DNA of 64,000 nt from Blautia_A aquisgranensis (GCF_040096615.1 NZ_JBBMEJ010000001.1:248001-312000), one strand, 5' to 3'; shown: positions 25,440 to 34,044, numbered from the stretch's first letter. A program made the numbers and translations. The notes: a model not told the origin generated them from the letters alone.

Positions 25440-25797
25440 ATACATTGCTAGGCTAGTTTAGCACACGTTTGCCTATATAAACAGTCTTGTAATCATGAAA
25501 TTTGTATGATACTATTATGGTGGGAGAGAGAATACAAAAATATTGTATATGCAATAGTAAAAAGGTCAGTAGCCTTTCCCATTATCCCATATCTTCAGCA
25601 GACAGGAATACAAGCCCAGTAAATTCTTCTTACAGAACGTGGGAAAGCTGCACCTTAGCTTTTCCATGTCCTGTGAATAGAGTTATCCATGATTCCATAG
25701 CCTGTTATGCACATTTCCATAATGCTTGTCTTTGGTTCTTTTGTTCGGAATAGTGTGGTGCTGGCGGTCTATCTCTTGTTTTCGGTTGCTTGCTTCT
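25440..25797. other. Element border region, no gene recognised
   Basis: It contains the likely helD promoter on the minus strand (TTGTAT, 17 bases, TAGTAT near 25,510-25,540) and, between 25,560 and 25,797, fragmentary minus-strand reading frames that break repeatedly. These may be remnants of a gene that once followed Maff2. The right end of the helD element must lie here. Confidence 0.4.
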
Positions 25798-25938
25798 TTA
25801 CCGTACATGAGCATTTGCACCCGGATTGTCCGTTCCATATCCTTCCAGCAGATTGATCACTCCCCAGGCTGCAAGTCCGGCTCCGATCGCACAAACCAAT
25901 GTTTTTAAGGTCGTAATTGCCGTTGTAAAAAATGCCAT
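25798..25938 (-). pseudogene. Truncated Maff2-family conjugative element protein
   Basis: The frame encodes MAFFTTAITTLKTLVCAIGA followed by AWGVINLLEGYG and TDNPGAN, the N-terminal half of Maff2 (PF12750), a small two-helix membrane protein that normally follows VirD4 in clostridial conjugative elements. The family is about 70 residues; here the frame ends after 46 at AHVR and the second hydrophobic helix is missing. The break point probably marks the deletion or insertion that removed the T4SS genes. Confidence 0.75.
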
Positions 25939-26035
25939 AAGTGTACCTTTGGAAAACTTACATTTTCCAGTCCTTTCTTAGATTTTTTCCAGAAAGGGAA
26001 GAAAACACTATATAAACCCTGCCTTTTGTGCTACA

Positions 26036-26137
26036 CTAAGCATAGGATTTTCTACTTAGAAAATTCCTCACACGTACAGTCGGTATATTCATTTTCGTCG
26101 ATGGATACCGACTGTTCCTTTTTTCCAAATTATTCAT
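26036..26137 (-). CDS. 33-residue basic peptide between virD4 and Maff2
   Basis: A strong site (GGGAGG, 6 bases) precedes an ATG at 26137 encoding MNNLEKRNSRYPSTKMNIPT and a basic end (RNFLSRKSYA). It lies just downstream of the 25-bp palindrome at 26156. An 11-bp inverted repeat, ACAGTCGGTAT/ATACCGACTGT (26,076-26,115), is embedded in the coding sequence, so the RNA can fold over it. It may be a leader peptide for Maff2 rather than a functional protein. Confidence 0.55.
   Translation of the reverse strand: MNNLEKRNSRYPSTKMNIPTVRVRNFLSRKSYA
26076..26115 (+). terminator. 11-bp inverted repeat with plus-strand T-tract
   Basis: ACAGTCGGTAT and ATACCGACTGT form a perfect 11-bp stem with an 18-base loop; the plus strand continues TTCCTTTTTT. 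It would work as a terminator only for plus-strand transcription. On the minus strand it is a large hairpin inside the small ORF and could act as an attenuator. Confidence 0.5.
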
Positions 26138-26155
26138 GATTTCCTCCCATGATCC

Positions 26156-26180
26156 ACTTCCCGACAATTTGTCGAGAAGT
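26156..26180. promoter_or_regulatory. 25-bp near-palindrome, copy 1 (operator candidate)
   Basis: The core CCCGACAATTTGTCGAG flanked by ACTT and AAGT is one of three near-identical copies in the element backbone (others 39,453 and 40,602). This copy directly follows the virD4 stop codon and precedes the small ORF and Maff2. Confidence 0.6.
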
Positions 26181-26404
26181 TACATCTGATACAGTTCCAC
26201 TTCATCCTCTGGTTTCAGTATCAGATTAGTACTCAGATATTTTTCAATATCAAAGGTATTCTTTTTGTCATAATCGGACAGATATTTGTAGTTTTTATGT
26301 TTGCAAATATCGTATTTATTTGAGAAAAATGGTCTGACACCTCTCACCTGCAGAATACATTTTCCTCCGTCCATAACTGCTATTTCATCCTGGCTCATCA
26401 ACTC
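26180..26404 (-). pseudogene. virD4: 3' part of virD4, separated by insertion
   Basis: The frame from 26404 encodes (E)LMSQDEIAVMDGGKCILQVR and ends EDEVELYQM: the C-terminal 74 residues of the VirD4 coupling protein, whose first 586 residues lie at 37,122-38,882. Joining the two pieces across the GA dinucleotide at the element ends gives AAG-GAG-TTG-ATG in frame. Alone this piece has no ribosome site and is unlikely to be made. Confidence 0.88.
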
Positions 26405-26515
26405 CCTGCCGCAATGTCAAGTGATGAATCCAAATTCTGTTGATGGAAATAGTATCGTATGATAAAATGAGAATGTTTCAAAGAGACAAGTCGTAATTTG
26501 GTAGGGCGATAATAT

Positions 26516-27037
26516 ATGATTAGAAAAGCAAATTTTAATGATATTGAATTAATTGAGGACACATATAATGAGCATTTCGCACACGAACTTGAATGCGGAG
26601 CGTTTACGGTATTCAAAAAAGGCGTATATCCAACCAAGAAAGATGCAGAAAAAGCTGTAAATGATGGGACATTATATGTATATGAAGATAATCACAATAT
26701 TGCAGGAAGTATCATTATAGATAGAGTTCAACCGAGAGAATATGCTGAAATTGCTTGGGAGAAAGCTCTTAAAAGCGATGAAGTAATGGTTATTCACTTA
26801 CTGATTGTGCGTCCGAGCATGACCGGGAAAGGGGTTGCATCATCTCTTGTGAAGTACGCTATGGAAGTAGCAAGAAACAATTCATGCAAAGCATTAAGGC
26901 TTGATACGGGAGGACAAAATATTCCTGCTATATCGCTCTATAAAAAATTAGGCTTTCAAATCGTAGCAACAGCTTCTATGAAAGTAGGCAACGCAATAGA
27001 GCATAGTGGGCATTTATTCCTCGAAAAAGTGTTATAA
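26516..27037 (+). CDS. GNAT family N-acetyltransferase (cargo)
   Basis: The 173-residue GNAT protein opens MIRKANFNDIELIEDTYNEH and has the acetyl-CoA loop VRPSMTGKGVASSLV and LYKKLGFQIVA near the end. It is a close paralogue of the gene at 9,001-9,522. The plus-strand orientation and low GC set it apart from the GC-rich element core, suggesting cargo acquired later. A TAGGGCG stretch at 8 bases may serve as ribosome site. Substrate unknown; its link to an efflux gene suggests a resistance role, which is inference. Confidence 0.82.
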   Translation: MIRKANFNDIELIEDTYNEHFAHELECGAFTVFKKGVYPTKKDAEKAVNDGTLYVYEDNHNIAGSIIIDRVQPREYAEIAWEKALKSDEVMVIHLLIVRPSMTGKGVASSLVKYAMEVARNNSCKALRLDTGGQNIPAISLYKKLGFQIVATASMKVGNAIEHSGHLFLEKVL

Positions 27038-27077
27038 TCACACTTTGGGGGGCGGTATAGAGCAAGGGGGTGATATT

Positions 27078-27158
27078 ATGTTGTGCCACATGAAGATTTA
27101 TTTAAGCGTAGTTCTCTGTGCAAGGTCTGGTGATTGGACGATGCTTGCGCAGAGATGA
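27078..27158 (+). CDS. 26-residue leader peptide upstream of the MFS pump
   Basis: A strong site (AAGGGGG, 6-7 bases) precedes an ATG encoding MLCHMKIYLSVVLCARSGDW and ending TMLAQR. The last third of the ORF overlaps one arm and then the other of a stem-loop (27,114-27,154). This is the layout of ribosome-stalling leader peptides that control drug-resistance genes such as erm, cat and mef-type loci. Confidence 0.6.
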   Translation: MLCHMKIYLSVVLCARSGDWTMLAQR

Positions 27159-27224
27159 ATGGAATATAATCGTCCGCATTGGATTTTGCACTTATAGAGA
27201 ATTTTTATGAAGCGAATCTATAAG
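27114..27224 (+). promoter_or_regulatory. Attenuator-like set of alternative stem-loops before the MFS gene
   Basis: Stem 1 pairs CTCTGTGCAAG (27114) with CTTGCGCAGAG (27144). Stem 2 pairs GGACGAT (27136, in the loop of stem 1) with ATCGTCC (27169), so stems 1 and 2 exclude each other. Stem 3 pairs CTTATAGA (27191) with TCTATAAG (27217), the latter overlapping the AAGGAG ribosome site at 27222-27227. A ribosome stalled in the leader peptide could shift the balance and free the site. Confidence 0.6.
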
Positions 27225-27236
27225 GAGATAAATTCA

Positions 27237-28511
27237 ATGAATAGTAATTTTAAGAGATACATCATTTTTTGGCTTAGTCAGGCATTGTCACAGCTTGGCA
27301 GCTCTATGACAACCTTTGCATTAATTCTGTGGGCATATACACAAAAAGGAACTGCAATGACAGTTTCGCTTATGACATTTTTTAACTATCTTCCTTACAT
27401 TATCTTGAGCTTGTTTGTTGGAACTTTCGTTGACAACCATAGCAAGAAGAAGATCATGTTGGTATCGGATAGTATCGCTGCAATTTGTTCTTTGGCAATT
27501 CTTTGCTTAAACATCGGAAATGCCTTGCAGATATGGCATATTTATTTGGTAAATATGATCATTGGTCTTATGGGTGCTTTTCAGGATCCGGCATCGGATG
27601 TTGCACTCGGAAAAGTGGTGCCGAAAGAGAAGCTGGAGCAGATTAGCGGAATGAATTCCTTTTCCGATAATCTTGTTGCCGTTCTGTCCCCGGTATTTGC
27701 AGCCTCTTTATTTGCGTTTGGTGGTTTAAAACTGATCTTGATCATTGACCTGTTGAGTTTCCTGTTTGCTTTTTTGATATTGCTTTTTGTGCTGAAAATT
27801 CCTGACGATATCCCGCAGAAGGCTGAAAAGAAATCTGTCTTTATTGGGTGTAAAGAGGGCCTTCAGTATCTTAAGCAACATAATGGGATTTTCCTTGTCA
27901 TTATTACAATGGCAGTGCTGAACTTCTTTTCCCGATTGACCTATGAGAATATTTTGTCACCGATGATTCTTTCGAGAAGCGCAAACGATAGCGTTACGCT
28001 CGGTATCGTAAACGCGGTAATGGGAATCGGAGGAATCATAGGCGGAATCATCGTTTCTTCTGGAAAGATAAAAGCGAACAGTGCAAAGATGATTTACATT
28101 TCAGCAATGCTATCCTTTCTGCTGGGAGACATTATGATGGGATTGGGTAGAAACGGAATTGCCTGGTCGCTTGCCGGCTTAGCGGCAAGCTTACCGATCC
28201 CGTTTATCAATGCGGGGCAGATGGTAATTTTATATCGAAATATTCCAGAAGATATGAAGGGAAGAATTTTTGCAGTAAGAAACGCCGTTCAGTTCAGCAG
28301 TATCCCCTTAGGAATTCTGCTTGGCGGTTTATTGGCAGATTATGTGTTTGAGCCGTTCATGCTTACACAAAACCCGATTACACAGGTTTTACATAAGCTG
28401 GTTGGTGAGGGTGCAGGAAGCGGTATGGCTGTAATGTTCTTATGCACCGGAATATTAGGTTCTTTGTTCAGCTTTGCTTTTTATCAGCGGAAGGATATTC
28501 GTGATTTATAG
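27237..28511 (+). CDS. MFS efflux transporter (macrolide-efflux-like)
   Basis: The 424-residue protein has 12 predicted membrane segments. It starts MNSNFKRYIIFWLSQALSQL and has the MFS loop 2-3 motif FVGTFVDNHSKKKI near 65 and a second related loop GNALQIWHIY, as in drug:H+ antiporters of the Mef/ major facilitator superfamily. It probably exports a drug. The ATG at 27237 has AAGGAG 9 bases upstream; an ATG ten codons earlier lacks a site. Its leader shows attenuator features. The exact substrate cannot be told from sequence. Confidence 0.82.
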   Translation: MNSNFKRYIIFWLSQALSQLGSSMTTFALILWAYTQKGTAMTVSLMTFFNYLPYIILSLFVGTFVDNHSKKKIMLVSDSIAAICSLAILCLNIGNALQIWHIYLVNMIIGLMGAFQDPASDVALGKVVPKEKLEQISGMNSFSDNLVAVLSPVFAASLFAFGGLKLILIIDLLSFLFAFLILLFVLKIPDDIPQKAEKKSVFIGCKEGLQYLKQHNGIFLVIITMAVLNFFSRLTYENILSPMILSRSANDSVTLGIVNAVMGIGGIIGGIIVSSGKIKANSAKMIYISAMLSFLLGDIMMGLGRNGIAWSLAGLAASLPIPFINAGQMVILYRNIPEDMKGRIFAVRNAVQFSSIPLGILLGGLLADYVFEPFMLTQNPITQVLHKLVGEGAGSGMAVMFLCTGILGSLFSFAFYQRKDIRDL

Positions 28512-28554
28512 CGTTTACAACTTCCAGCTTGACAAACGGGAAAGCACTTCAAAA

Positions 28555-28584
28555 AGCCCTTCTCTCGGAAATGGGAGAAGGGCT
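28555..28584 (-). terminator. Terminator of tnpX (28,592)
   Basis: AGCCCTTCTC and GAGAAGGGCT form a perfect 10-bp stem with a 10-base loop; on the minus strand TTTTTG follows. It lies between the convergent recombinase and MFS genes, 7 bases after the tnpX stop, and may also stop plus-strand readthrough. Confidence 0.8.
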
Positions 28585-28591
28585 GCTACGT

Positions 28592-30244
28592 TTATTCTGT
28601 TATCTCCGGTATCTCACCGACAAAGTTATAAATGATCTTGACCTGCTGGAATTTCTGGCCGTCTATCTTCTGAACCTCGCCCACCAGAATCTTGCTGATC
28701 AGCCGGTTCAGCACCGCTTCGTCCAGCTCCTGAATGGCGGCGTATTTGCGGATTTCACGGATAAATGTCCGCACATCGCTTTCCTGCTCGTCTGTGCGGC
28801 GCATCATCAGGGCTAAGTCTTGCAGGCGATTTTGGTTGGCTTCCTGCTCCTGTTCCAGCGCCGATGTCAGCTTCATAAACCGCTGTTCCGTCAGGATGCC
28901 CTTGGCCTTATCGGTATAAAGGCTTAGAAACATGCTGTCGATTTCCTGATTTCTCGCTTCCAGCCGTCCGCATTCTTTCTGCGTTTCGGAGGCGTCTGCC
29001 ATATACCGGCGCTCCATGCGGCTGGAAAGCCGCTTATAGAATGCATCCGCATCTTTCAGCGCCATTGCCGCCAGTTCCTGGATGTCCTTTAGGACAAGGT
29101 TATACAAATCCCTTGCCTCGATCTTGTGGCTGGTGCAGGCGTCCTTTCCCAGCCGGTTATAAGTCTGGCAGATATAATACGCCTTGTCAATCGGCTCCCG
29201 CTGTTCGCCGGTAAAGCGGTTCTTTCCGGTTCTGCCTACTTTTTCATACCGTACCTGCATGGACTTCCCGCAGGTGGCACAGTAGAGAATGCCGTGGAAG
29301 AGATTATAAAAAGGGCAGGAGTTGCCCTCCATGATGGTTGGCCTGCGGTCAATGATCTCCTGCACCTGTGCCCATTCCTCCGGCGGGATAATCGCTTCAT
29401 GGCAGCCCTCTATGACCTCCCAATCCTCACGGGGGATGATGTCATAGGTGTTGGAACGGATGCCTTTCTGGTGTGTCCGGCAGACCAAATGTGCGCCTTT
29501 GTAAAACGGGTTCCGCAGGATATGGCTGATCCTTGCGCTGCCCCACGCATAGTAGTTGATGTCACATTCCGTATTGCCCTTTACCCTCGTGATGGGAACC
29601 CTGTCCTCCATCAGCTTCTTTGCAATCCGCATACAACCCCAGCCATCCAGCGCAAGGTCATAGATTTTGCGGATCACCGGCGCAGTCTCCGGGTCAAGGA
29701 TCAGATGCCCGTTATCGTCCGGGTCACGCATCAGGCCGAGAGGTGTCGGCCCGCCGCCATATTTCCCCTGTCTGGAACGGGTCATGCGCCCCGCCAGAAC
29801 CTTTTTGGAAATATCCCGGCTATACATGTCATTCAGAATATTTTTGAACGGCGTAATGTCCATTTCCTGACGGGTCAGGCTGTCCACACCGTCCGTCACT
29901 GCGATATACCTTACATTGTGCTTTGGGAAAAAGATTTCGATATAGCTGCCTGCTTCAATATAATTTCGTCCCAGCCTGGATAAGTCTTTGGTAATCACGC
30001 AGCCCACCTTTCCCGCCTCAATATCAGCGATCATGCGCTGGAAAGAGGGGCGGTTGAAATTGCGACCCGTATAACCGTCATCCACATAGTATTCATACTG
30101 GAACATGCCGTTTTTCTCGGCATAGTCTTTGAGCATGAGCTTCTGGTTGCTGATGCTCATGCTCTCATTTTCACGCCCGTCCTCAAGGGAGAGCCTGCAA
30201 TAAAGGGCAGTTATCTTCTGACTGGATTGATTTTTCCTGTTCAT
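28592..30244 (-). CDS. tnpX: Large serine recombinase (TnpX-like) of the inner element
   Basis: The 550-residue protein has the resolvase domain with the nucleophilic Ser in ALYCRLSLEDG near 18, and KDLSRLGRNYIEAGSYIE near 90. It continues with a recombinase domain (about 175-290), a zinc ribbon (LYCATCGKSMQVRY and CQTYNRLGKDAC) and coiled coil. It should catalyse excision and GA-targeted insertion of the 26,405-37,123 element. GGAGA precedes the ATG. It differs markedly from the recombinase at 16,278, so the two elements move independently. Confidence 0.92.
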   Translation of the reverse strand: MNRKNQSSQKITALYCRLSLEDGRENESMSISNQKLMLKDYAEKNGMFQYEYYVDDGYTGRNFNRPSFQRMIADIEAGKVGCVITKDLSRLGRNYIEAGSYIEIFFPKHNVRYIAVTDGVDSLTRQEMDITPFKNILNDMYSRDISKKVLAGRMTRSRQGKYGGGPTPLGLMRDPDDNGHLILDPETAPVIRKIYDLALDGWGCMRIAKKLMEDRVPITRVKGNTECDINYYAWGSARISHILRNPFYKGAHLVCRTHQKGIRSNTYDIIPREDWEVIEGCHEAIIPPEEWAQVQEIIDRRPTIMEGNSCPFYNLFHGILYCATCGKSMQVRYEKVGRTGKNRFTGEQREPIDKAYYICQTYNRLGKDACTSHKIEARDLYNLVLKDIQELAAMALKDADAFYKRLSSRMERRYMADASETQKECGRLEARNQEIDSMFLSLYTDKAKGILTEQRFMKLTSALEQEQEANQNRLQDLALMMRRTDEQESDVRTFIREIRKYAAIQELDEAVLNRLISKILVGEVQKIDGQKFQQVKIIYNFVGEIPEITE

Positions 30245-30319
30245 AGTCGTTCTCCTTATCTATGAACAGGGACACGATACCATTATAATACCATGCCCCT
30301 GCCGATCTTTCAACGGGTT

Positions 30320-30493
30320 TTAGCTGGCTTTTTTGCCCAGCCATTCCTCGAACTGCTCACAGGTATGCCGTTCAATGAGCTGTTCAAAGGCTTCCCGCAT
30401 CGTCTGGCTGCCGGAGAACTCCCGTGTGACGATAAACTGCACCTTTTTCCGGTCTTTCTGTTTCTGCTGCTGATTTTCCTTGTTTTTTACCAT
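30320..30493 (-). CDS. tnpW: TnpW-family small protein
   Basis: The 57-residue product MVKNKENQQQKQKDRKKVQF continues with IVTREFSGSQTMREAFEQLI, matching TnpW-type proteins that precede the recombinase in these elements. GGAGG lies 10 bases before the ATG at 30493. Between 30,494 and 30,764 no other gene is apparent. Confidence 0.7.
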   Translation of the reverse strand: MVKNKENQQQKQKDRKKVQFIVTREFSGSQTMREAFEQLIERHTCEQFEEWLGKKAS

Positions 30494-30764
30494 AGGCAAA
30501 TATCCTCCATAAATGAATTTGAGCCTGACAGCGCCTGCGGCAACGAAGTCCGGCAACGAACCCCGAAAAACCTGCAAGCGAATATCCGGCTCCCTGTTTT
30601 TCCTTTCCTGATTTTCTTTGATTTCTTTGTTGCTTTCGTTGTCATAGATAAAAATAAATAGAAGAAGATAAGGAAATACCTTGATATTACAGCATTTCCG
30701 GCATCCCTATGAGGGATTTTCCCGGCAACGAACCAACAACCTGCCCGGCAACAGGCCGCAGATT

Positions 30765-32174
30765 TTAAGCGATCCATTCTTTGGGAAGCTCCAACTGGCG
30801 GCATTCTTCCTCCGTCAGCTCCACAAATCCGCTTTCGTTGCCGGGGACTTCGTTGCCGGAACCGGCTTCCCGTTCCCAGCCCCTCTGCCTGCCGTACCCG
30901 GCAAACATCCTCGGATTGGAAAAAGGCTTCCAGCCGGTCACGGCGGTATTTATAATCTCGTTGATGTTGTGGAGCTGCCAGCGCTTCGGGTCGTCAAACT
31001 CATGGTGCAGGGCTTCCCTGTAAAGCTGTTTGGAACAGACCATGCTGCCGGTATACGTCTCCAGAAAGCCGATGCTCTGCCCAGCCTCGGTGTCCTCCGG
31101 CATGAAGTCTTTCTGCACAGCCACAAGCTGTTGCTGTATTTCTTTGCTGAATTTCATGGAACACTGGCCGCTCCGGTAGATGGTCATGGCTTCCGCCCAT
31201 ACCTGCAACAGATATGCCCTGGAAGCGTCCTCGTCCTCCAAAATGTGGACTTCCGCTTCCTCCGGATAGACCATGACCGGCAAGAAGCGCCGGTTTCCCG
31301 CCCGGTCAAGGGGCAGGAAGTCCAGCGTGTTGGAAGTGCCTCCGAACACGCACTGACGCAGTCGGTCTTTGGGCTGTGCCTGATATGGCGTCCGGTAGGT
31401 TTCCTTCTGCCTGCTGATAAAGGAGCGGATTTCCTCAATGCTCTTTGCGCTGTGGGTTGCCAGCATCTCCGGCATTTCCAGTATCCAGTGGCCTTGCAGC
31501 TTCGTGAACACCTTATCGTCATCCAGCCGCTTCAGATCGTCGCTGAACCATTCGTCCTCGATTGCCAGCAGCCGGAAAAAGGTAGATTTCCCGGCTCCCT
31601 GTCCTCCCACCAGGCAGAGCATTTCCTCATATTTGCAGCCGGGGGAGAATACCCGCCGGATCGCCCCAAACAGGAAATGCCGGAATACTTCCTCGATATA
31701 ATCGCTGCACTCTGCACCCAGGAAATGGTGCAGGCAGGAGCGGATACGGGGCTGTCCGTCCCATACAAGGCTGTCCAACCGTTCCCTGATCGGGTGGTAA
31801 CAGTTCTCGTTGGCGGCAATCTCAAGCGCCGCCGCAATCTTTTTTTCGCTGGTGATCCCATAGGTTTCCTCAAAGTACAAGAGCAGATATTTCATATCGG
31901 TATCCGTAATGACGCTTGTACTCCTGCGCCAGCCCAGATTCCGGACAATATCAATGCGCTCCGTCAGCAGGTTATAGCGGACAGCGCCCTTTAACAGCGG
32001 GTCATGCTGGAATACCGTCTTGCAGTTGCGGATCGTGTTCGCCGTCTGGCCCTTCTGCGTCACATCAAGGCTTTCCCTGACCTCATCGGCAGTCTGTTCC
32101 GGTGCGAGCAAGTCCGCTGCGCTCATGGTGGCCTGCCGGGTGGCTGGCGGCAAACTCTGAAATTCGCTGCTCAA
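30765..32174 (-). CDS. VapE/VirE-like ATPase (primase-helicase component)
   Basis: The 469-residue protein matches the virulence-associated E family of mobile genetic elements. It has a P-loop VGGQGAGKSTFFRLLA near residue 188 and a C-terminal region rich in acidic and basic helices. It probably acts as a replicative helicase with the primase just upstream. It starts at a TTG at 32174 (SD GGAAGTG) and overlaps the primase gene by 92 bases; an ATG at 32126 is an alternative. Confidence 0.82.
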   Translation of the reverse strand: MSSEFQSLPPATRQATMSAADLLAPEQTADEVRESLDVTQKGQTANTIRNCKTVFQHDPLLKGAVRYNLLTERIDIVRNLGWRRSTSVITDTDMKYLLLYFEETYGITSEKKIAAALEIAANENCYHPIRERLDSLVWDGQPRIRSCLHHFLGAECSDYIEEVFRHFLFGAIRRVFSPGCKYEEMLCLVGGQGAGKSTFFRLLAIEDEWFSDDLKRLDDDKVFTKLQGHWILEMPEMLATHSAKSIEEIRSFISRQKETYRTPYQAQPKDRLRQCVFGGTSNTLDFLPLDRAGNRRFLPVMVYPEEAEVHILEDEDASRAYLLQVWAEAMTIYRSGQCSMKFSKEIQQQLVAVQKDFMPEDTEAGQSIGFLETYTGSMVCSKQLYREALHHEFDDPKRWQLHNINEIINTAVTGWKPFSNPRMFAGYGRQRGWEREAGSGNEVPGNESGFVELTEEECRQLELPKEWIA

Positions 32175-32772
32175 TCCGTATCACTTCCTTTCCCTGTTCC
32201 GCAACTACGGCGGCCTTTTCCTCCATCGTGCCGGACAGAAGGACGTCCAGCAGATAGCCGATATAATCCTGCTTTTGCAGGGCCTCCACAAACAGCGGAT
32301 GCCACTGTTCATCCTCCCGCTTCGGCGCATACTCGGTTTTCCATTGCCCCAACAGATGATAATAGCCGGACAATACCCGAAAGCAACGCTGTTCCGCCTG
32401 CCGGAAACGCAGTTCCTCGCTGATTTTCCGTTTGACCGGCCTCCTGCGGGGCGGGTCATGTCCTTTGGCGGCAAAACTGACAGAGAAATCCTCCGACAGT
32501 TTCAGCGCCGCTTCCTTGCTGTTCAATCCGAACAGACGGGCGGTAAAATCAATCACATCCCCGTCCGCCTGGCAGCCGAAGCAGTGGAAACGCTTATCCA
32601 CCTTCATACTGGGATTTTTGTCATTGTGGAAAGGGCAGACGCACATCCCGTTTCGGTTTACCCGGATTCCGTAATGCTCCGCAGCCTGCCTTGTGGTCAC
32701 AGACTGCTTCACAGCTTCAAATACATTCGATTTTCTCACCTCCAGACAGAGCAAAAGGCACCCAACTTCCAT
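32083..32772 (-). CDS. CHC2 zinc-finger primase-like protein
   Basis: The 229-residue protein has the primase zinc finger CVCPFHNDKNPSMKVDKRFH continuing CFGCQADGDVIDFTARLFG (about 45-85), the DNA-binding module of DnaG-type primases. It lacks a clear TOPRIM domain, so catalysis likely depends on the VapE-like partner it overlaps. The start is uncertain: the ATG at 32772 has no ideal site, and a GTG near 32,739 sits beside CTGGAGG. Confidence 0.8.
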   Translation of the reverse strand: MEVGCLLLCLEVRKSNVFEAVKQSVTTRQAAEHYGIRVNRNGMCVCPFHNDKNPSMKVDKRFHCFGCQADGDVIDFTARLFGLNSKEAALKLSEDFSVSFAAKGHDPPRRRPVKRKISEELRFRQAEQRCFRVLSGYYHLLGQWKTEYAPKREDEQWHPLFVEALQKQDYIGYLLDVLLSGTMEEKAAVVAEQGKEVIRIEQRISEFAASHPAGHHERSGLARTGTDCR

Positions 32773-32787
32773 AGAAGATCAGATGCC

Positions 32788-34032
32788 TTATAGCTCCATA
32801 TCCTTCTTTTTTGCCGGGGCAATGCGCCCCTCACGTTCCCAACGCTCCCTGTTGTCCCGGTCTGCACGCACTTTTGCCCTTGCCATCCTGTCCTTGATCG
32901 ATTCCCTGGCTTTTTCCTTGATCTGCTCCTTTCCGGCCTGCTTCACCTCCGGCTGCATGAGCGTCCTCTGGATTTTTGCCAGAGCGCCCTGCATGGCGTT
33001 TTTGATTTTTGTGATGACCCCATCCAGCCGGGCGGCGGCATACTCACGTTCTTTTTTGGGGGCTTTCCGTTCCGGCGAAAGCACCCACTTTTTTGTTTCC
33101 TCCACCAGACGGATGTCCTCTTTGCGGGTTTCCTGCCGGACAGCATCGGCCACGACCTCCACCGCCTTGTCATAGGCAGCGTCCGAAACATCATCCAGCA
33201 GCGTCTCCACATCCTCGATTTTCAGCGTCAGTTCTTCCAGCTTCTGCTCCTGCGCCGCCAGCCGCTCCTTCTGCTTCATCAGGATGTAGTCCTGCTTCTC
33301 CAGATAGTCACGCCCGCCATAAGACGGTTCCTGATCCAGATGCAGCCCATGCCGCTTTGCGATGTCAAACAGGAGCGTCCGGCAAATGGCGTCAAAGGTC
33401 TGCTTCCGGTTATTGTTCCTGCTTTTGGGTTTGCCCGGATTGGGAAGCGGGATACCCAGTTCCTCCAGCGCCTTTTCCTGCTGGGGACACAGCTCCCCGT
33501 ATCGGTTTCCGCAGTCAAAGACATGGCGCTCATGGATATGGGGCGTGGCCTCATCCAGATGGAGCGCCCAGTCGATGATGTGGACATGGGAACCGAAACG
33601 GCGTTCAAATTCCTCCTGAAATTCTGTGACAATCTTAAACAGCACTTCCGGTGAAACGGATTGTTCCATCGTGCCGATCTGGTACAGCGTTTCTTCCGGG
33701 CAGGTCTTGTTATTTCTCAGCAAGTCCTCTACCGTGCGGTTGCGTTCGGTGTGACGGGTTTTCTCGTTCCGGGCGTTCTGGGCATCCACATGGCCGGAAT
33801 AATGCTCGGTGTAGTACATCCGCTCAATTTCCTCAAAGCTGTAATCCGGCTGCTCCGGGTTCTCCCGAAAGTCATGGGTGGTAAAGCCCCGGTAGCAGTC
33901 CCAATACACATTTTGCCTGGCCCGGTCAGCGTCAATGTGTTCGCTGTTCTCCACATTGAAGCGGCGGTCATTATGCCGGGGATTATAGGTTCCGTTTTTG
34001 CCGGAGCGTCCGTTGTGCCTTGTCAGTTTCAA
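32788..34032 (-). CDS. MobV/Pre-type plasmid mobilization relaxase
   Basis: The 414-residue protein has the relaxase His motif HLDEATPHIHERH at 158-170, typical of Pre/MobV proteins of rolling-circle plasmids, and a long coiled coil (about 245-400). It should nick the inner element at its oriT, independent of the backbone MobQ relaxase and the other element's MobP-type enzyme. Its TTG start at 34032 follows GGAGG at 11 bases. Confidence 0.85.
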   Translation of the reverse strand: MKLTRHNGRSGKNGTYNPRHNDRRFNVENSEHIDADRARQNVYWDCYRGFTTHDFRENPEQPDYSFEEIERMYYTEHYSGHVDAQNARNEKTRHTERNRTVEDLLRNNKTCPEETLYQIGTMEQSVSPEVLFKIVTEFQEEFERRFGSHVHIIDWALHLDEATPHIHERHVFDCGNRYGELCPQQEKALEELGIPLPNPGKPKSRNNNRKQTFDAICRTLLFDIAKRHGLHLDQEPSYGGRDYLEKQDYILMKQKERLAAQEQKLEELTLKIEDVETLLDDVSDAAYDKAVEVVADAVRQETRKEDIRLVEETKKWVLSPERKAPKKEREYAAARLDGVITKIKNAMQGALAKIQRTLMQPEVKQAGKEQIKEKARESIKDRMARAKVRADRDNRERWEREGRIAPAKKKDMEL

Positions 34033-34044
34033 TAGGCATTTTCC

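Larger units (their letters stand above)
16200..25560. mobile_element. Tn4451-type mobilizable element with HelD cargo (ends approximate)
   Basis: A large serine recombinase, TnpW, DnaC-like and DnaD-like proteins, a Zn-finger protein, a relaxase and MobC form a compact minus-strand module with clearly higher GC than its surroundings, followed by a lower-GC cargo of a winged-helix regulator and HelD. The exact ends were not found: the left end should lie between 16,117 and 16,258 and the right between 25,440 and 25,800. No GA-flanked gene restoration could be demonstrated for this element, unlike the one at 26,405. Confidence 0.7.

Noticed and set aside
29126..29983. Long plus-strand open frame of 285 codons across the tnpX gene
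   Set aside because: The opposite strand encodes a complete serine recombinase with all motifs; the long shadow frame is a product of high GC content.
30681..31994. 437-codon plus-strand frame opposite the VapE-like gene
   Set aside because: No ribosome site, no motif, and composition mirrors the P-loop gene on the other strand.
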